Source: Paraspadella gotoi
Lineage: Eukaryota > Chaetognatha
DNA length: 64,000 nucleotides
Direction of reading: 5' to 3'
Assembly: GCA_051294375.1 (NCBI GenBank)
Contig: CM119263.1
Coordinates: 19,206,625-19,270,624, forward strand
Shown here: in pieces, positions 59,210 to 64,000 of the stretch
How positions within the stretch are numbered: position 1 is the first letter of the stretch
Layout of the letters: each line of letters begins with the position of its first letter
The notes under the pieces: generated by a model
Database searches by the model: none
Seen by the model: only the letters and a program-made list of their open reading frames with translations
Told to the model about the DNA's origin: nothing
Made by a program: the position numbers and the translations under genes

Positions 59210-59785
59210 GTGAGTTTATTTATTTATAATTCATTTTTTATTTGTTTGGCGCGAGCGTTGTTGCTATGGCAACGTCGTTCACGGTTATCGATTTTAACCG
59301 TCAACAATTCACTGTTTGTTTTTTACCTTCGACGTCGCTTTCCCTCTTTTCATGAGGAGGCGTCGTGTCATTAGCGTCGTCGTCGTCGTCGTCCTTTTCA
59401 TCTTCGTCCTCTTCGTCGTTGCTTTCTTCGACTTTGTCGTTCCGTGATCGTCACCGTCGTCTCGAGATTGTAAATTGTATAGTAGGCCTTAGCAAATTTT
59501 TAAAACTTTTTCAAAGAATTTAACACTATAGTACAAATTGGTCCCCTAACGGTTACTAAAATAGTAGTATAGTGTAGTAGTCGAATTTTTAGCGAAATTT
59601 CTCGCTTTTTGGGATAAGTTTCATTATACGTAAGAGTGCTTAACTGCGTATTTTTATTCAGGTTTATCTGAACGAAATGCGTTGATTATTTTTTTTTTCC
59701 TGAAATATTATAATGAGGCGATGAATTCAGATCATACTGCAGATGCTCGGACGAATTGAGGGGTAATCTCTACAACCACAAATTA

Positions 59786-59936
59786 AGAGGGTGAGAGGGT
59801 GATAAGTGAAAGAGGGTGAGAGAGTGATAAGTGAAAGAGGATGAGAGGGTGATGAGTGAAAGAGGGTGAGAGGGTGATAAGGGAAAGAGGGTGAGAGGGT
59901 GATAAGGGAAAGAGGGTGAGAGGGAGGGCGCGATCG
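59786..59936 (+). repeat. 25 bp minisatellite, about six copies
   Basis: The unit is close to gagggtgataagtgaaagag plus ggtga. Copies differ by one to three bases, for example gtgataaggg in the last two. Confidence 0.85.
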
Positions 59937-60978
59937 AGGAGGCGTGAAAGTCGTGACGATTAGACTCGCGACTTCATTTGCGAAAGGAGAGAAGATAAGG
60001 CAGCGAAAAGTGTCTTCGTTTCGAAGGAGAAAAAGTATGAAAAGTGACTCAGGTGCGGGAAGTTATGAAAAAGTAAGTCGGGTGAGAGACGCTGATACTC
60101 GGAGACGAGGACGTCAGAAAAAGGATGAAAAATCACGGGCAACGAGAATGGCTTCGTCGTCGTCGTTGTAGTCGTCGTTGTAGTCGTCGTCGTTGTACAT
60201 CGTCGCGGTTGTCTTTTGCGTTTTTTGTTGGTAAGAAAGTCTGGCTACAGGGACTGAAGGACTCGCTTCACTGAAGCGAAAACTATATAAAATAAAGTAA
60301 ATTACTTCGACTTGAAATGTGGGTTTTGAGCCGAGATTTACCGCTTAGACATTTATTTGCCCATTGTGAAAAGGTACACGCATGAAAAAAGAAATAAACT
60401 CAAAGGGTGCGACTGAGAAGTATGTATCCTACATATGCATTTTAACATTTTTTTTATCTTCGAATGAACAATATGTTGGAGAGCAAAGCGATTCTCTGAT
60501 GCGTAGGAAAATCTAGGGAAAACCCAAGTTTTTTTGTTTAATAAATTGAGGAAACAATAGAAAGATTTGTAATAAATAAATATTATGAAAATAAAGTTGG
60601 AAAAAAATTAATAATGTAAATTTATTTACCTGCTTAATATTTTTTTGTTTAGATGATTTTTTATATTTCATATCGATCATAATTGTTCTTTTCTAATTAT
60701 AATTGTCCTTATCATTTCTGACCCTTACCCTAATCTACTTTCGTTTCGCATAAAAAACTCACCTACGAGGTCTCACTCGCTCGCGCGCACAGAACACTCG
60801 TCGAACGTAGAATACGTGATGCCTGATGGGCTTCAGCTCACGCAAAGCAAAGTCACGCTCACCCAAATCAAAGGGCGAACATTTCTCCTTCACATTCGCG
60901 TCACGAAGATTCCTTTCGCTTTCTTTTTCTTTGCGTCACTGACGTTCGTTTCGAGCTCTCACGTTCGCCTTTTCTTAT

Positions 60979-61028
60979 TTTTTTATTTATTTATTTTTTT
61001 ATTTATTTATGTTTTATGTATTTATTTT

Positions 61029-61071
<43 letters not shown>

Positions 61072-61200
61072 TTTTTTATTTATTTTTTTAAATTTATTTA
61101 TTTTTATTTATTTATTTATATTTATTCATTGTTTATTTATTTATTTTTTTTAATTTATTTATTTATTATTTTATTTATCGTTATTTTATTTTATTAAATT
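60979..61200 (+). repeat. (TTTA)n-rich tract
   Basis: ttta units with interruptions over about 220 bp. Confidence 0.9.
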
Positions 61201-64000
61201 TGTTTGTTTTGCTGAAATAAGCCACTTTTTTCTGCTTTACATTTACAACTTCTTCGTTCTTTTCGAAGTAATTGAAAGATAGTGCACCTTGCGAGCGCCA
61301 CCTTTAGAGAAAAGATTTCTACTTTAATTTGTGACAATTTCTAACGCAGTTGATGCTAAAATATACAAAGAGTTTACGTTAATTCTTCACAGAATCTGTT
61401 TGAATATCGGGACAGACTTAAACTTTGTCAGCACCTTGAAAAAAAAAATCTAACCGAATTTCTCAAAGCGCAAAGTAGTGCTTCTCTGTCGTCAATCTTG
61501 CATAAATGGAGCCTTATCCAGACGAGGGGATCACGCTCAAGACGCCCGTTGGCGCCGCGTCTCGTCACGTGACTTACAATGATCGATTGCTCTTTTGGTT
61601 ATTCACCTCCAATAGTCTAGTCTCTCTTTAAAATGATTAACGTTAACGTTTTAACGTCTTTACAAACCGAAGCCCGTTGAACATAAGTTAACGCTTTAAT
61701 TAAATGTTCTCTCAAATTTTATAATCAAGTTTGAGAAAAGTTTCGAAATTTGTCAAAACGTCAGAAGAGGACGACGTATGACGCAAATACGACGAGTAGT
61801 CTCTCGGTGACGGAGACGCGAAAATAGGCCGAATATCTCTCGGGAATCGCGGGATAAGATTGAGATGCATTATTAAGCGAATAGAATATATTATAAATCG
61901 AGTCTCTTGGCGAATGCCGCGGATTTCATTAATTCTCCCTGAAATATTGAATACTCGACGCGGCTTGACTATTATGTGGTATGTTAAACTGTCTTTTCAT
62001 CAAATCAATTTCATCATATTATTTTAATTATTCCCAGGAGAAAAAATCTTTCAAATCACCTAAAAATTGAATAAAATCCGAAAAAAGCAAATCGTTTCAT
62101 TCGTTCAAACCCACCAACTTTAACGAAACGGTGCTCGGAAAATTTAAGGTTCAGGCCATTTTTAGTAGGAAACAATCGTCATAAAAATCATGTTCGCTTT
62201 TTGTCATCGCTATCAATGACCTATTTTTTGTTGGACTCAAATTTTTGAGAAATCATTTTTAATAATTATTCTCCAACAAACTCGTCGTCGTCGTTTTCGT
62301 CTCCCTCGCTCTTCGTCGTTGTCGAGGTCGTCGTCGAATCTTCTCGGGAAATTAAAATTGGATTTTGTCATAATTTGATCCTCAAAATTGAAGGCGACGA
62401 AAGCCCTTCCTCAGGAGATGGGAGAAACGTCGTTGGCGTCGTCATCGTCGTCAACGAAAGCTATACCTGGGATTTTTGAAGTTTTACGTTTTACGTCCCC
62501 ATAGTATCCAAATATAGTCATTTCATTATTTGCTTTAATTTTCGACTTTCGATATCCGGTCTTCGTTTAGGTCTTTGTCCGTCCGTCGATATGGTCGTCA
62601 TGGAAACAACTCCTCACCATCGCTTTCATCGTCTTGGAGAGCAATTTCTTTTGGAGCAATTATCGGTTTTAGTGTCGAGCGGTTGTCTCATTTTTCCTCC
62701 TTCGATGTCTCATCGTCTCGAGCCATAACGTCGTTCGTGCCGTCGTGGTCGTCGTCTTTGTCGTTCTCATTGTCGCCCTCCTCGTCGTCGTGGTTGTCAT
62801 TGTTGCACTTGGCTTTGTCATCGTCGCTTTTGTCATTGCCATTATCGTTTAAGTCGTTGTCGTCCTCTTCGTCTTCATTGTCGCCCTCGTCGTCGAAACC
62901 TGATCGGCCGATTGCGACCAAAATTTATTTCGAGTTGCAAATTTTTTTTCCCATTTGTATGCAATCTCACTTTTTTACTAATTTATATTGAGTTTCCTAA
63001 TCTCAGTATGCGAATATAAAAAAAACAAAAAACAGAACAAAGAGATTTAAATTAATATTTGAGAAAAAGTAATTTGTACCGTACTAGTTTCCCATGTTAC
63101 GTCGCATCAACTCAAGATCGTTTAAAATCAATCACTCGGAAGAAGAGTTTTCATCCGTCCTCGATGACCCCTACTGTAGCGTTTACTCTATTAGTGTTAA
63201 CTTTAAAAGTGTTCATGATAATGTGTGTAATAATAATGATGTGGTGATGATGATGATGATAATGATGATAAATGATAATATGTTCAAACTGCTCATGTGA
63301 TAAAAAATTCCAATTTCTGAACTTCACAAAAGGAAATGAAGAGGAAAAGCGAAAAAGTACATACGACTCGAGAGAAAAGTGACTGGAAATTGGAATGAGG
63401 ATGAATGATCAAACTTGACGGGGAAGACTGAGTGGAACAAACGGAGAAATTAGGCGCCGACGAAATTACAAAATAATCTTCGACTAATCTCGGTATAATC
63501 GGTGGAAACGGGAGAAGAGCCAAAAGACAAACACCGCAACTGCAGAAGCTGTTCACAAAGACAATGACCTCGCCTAGTTTCCGGTAAAACAGCGACAACA
63601 ACGAGAACGACGACGACGACGACATGTCCAATTTCTCACTCGATAAAACTTTTGCCATCGAGTCGGCGGCTCGTGTTCTCGTCCTCTGCTCATTTCCGGT
63701 TTCGCTTCCGCCCTCGAAACCACGCTTCCACCCGACGTTTTACGTAGGAAATCGGAATGTACGACGGACATTACATCCGGGTCTACAACTCCCGGGGTTT
63801 TAGTTTTCTTTGGAGTCAGATCCAAAAAAAAAAATTATTCGGCGGGTTGAATTGAACTAGTTGCACTAAATAGCAGCATTTATTCTCAATTCCACGAGGA
63901 TACCAAAATTTTAACTGGGGATTGAACCGAAATATCCGAGGACTCGATGTCTGGCGTTCATGCGGCTTTCACTCGAGAGTGGAATTTGCTTCTGCTCTAG

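Larger units (their letters stand above)
59210..64000. other. Gene-poor region after the glycine-rich exon
   Basis: This is probably the first intron of the gene starting at 58999. It holds a 25 bp minisatellite (59786-59936), a ttta-rich run (60979-61200), dense tcg/cgt trinucleotide stretches (59365-59460, 60150-60200, 62280-62330, 62700-62900) and a small atg-repeat at about 63240-63275. The open frames over 62575-62991 follow the trinucleotide repeat and are not supported as genes. Minus-strand 63574-63825 lacks an ATG start. Confidence 0.4.

Noticed and set aside
63574-63825. 83-codon minus-strand frame starting near 63825
   Set aside because: The apparent start is TTG, not ATG, and the end is a tcg-type repeat. 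No neighbouring exon was found.

Overview
The window is animal nuclear DNA: spliced genes with GT-AG introns, a nuclear pore gene, a mitotic kinesin and a FERM-domain gene that looks like a Janus kinase. Short introns (mostly 60-120 bp) in half of the window, many GA/CT microsatellites and several transposon-like repeats suggest an invertebrate with a fairly compact genome. I cannot name the species. All exon models were read by eye, and the phase arithmetic closes for every gene listed with exon coordinates.

Positions 1-31500 are gene dense. Four genes lie head-to-tail on the minus strand, spaced about 0.7-1 kb: a NUP98-NUP96 precursor (34 exons, about 1847 aa), a chromosome-associated kinesin of the KIF4 type (27 exons, about 1337 aa), a mitochondrial carrier of the SLC25A14/SLC25A30 type (6 exons, 331 aa), and a JAK-like gene that leaves the window on the left. 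Two small plus-strand genes for single-pass membrane proteins that I do not recognise are nested in NUP98-96 introns. Long KIF4 introns are long because they hold mobile elements (a TIR element, two foldback elements, a tRNA-derived SINE).

Positions 31500-64000 are gene poor. One plus-strand gene spreads over 10 kb (35303-45461). It encodes a secreted cysteine-rich peptide precursor with a signal peptide, an acidic propeptide, a dibasic cleavage site and a cystine-knot-like core. Its last coding exon exists in two copies 950 bp apart, each with its own stop. The rest holds many microsatellites, mostly (AG)n up to about 51.1 kb and (CT)n after that, plus one convincing first coding exon (glycine rich, 58999-59209) of a gene that probably continues outside the window.

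Most notable: duplicated terminal exons of the cysteine-rich peptide gene, duplicated first coding exons of the JAK-like gene, two nested orphan membrane-protein genes, two probable GC-AG introns, and foldback/TIR/SINE elements sitting in otherwise minimal introns.
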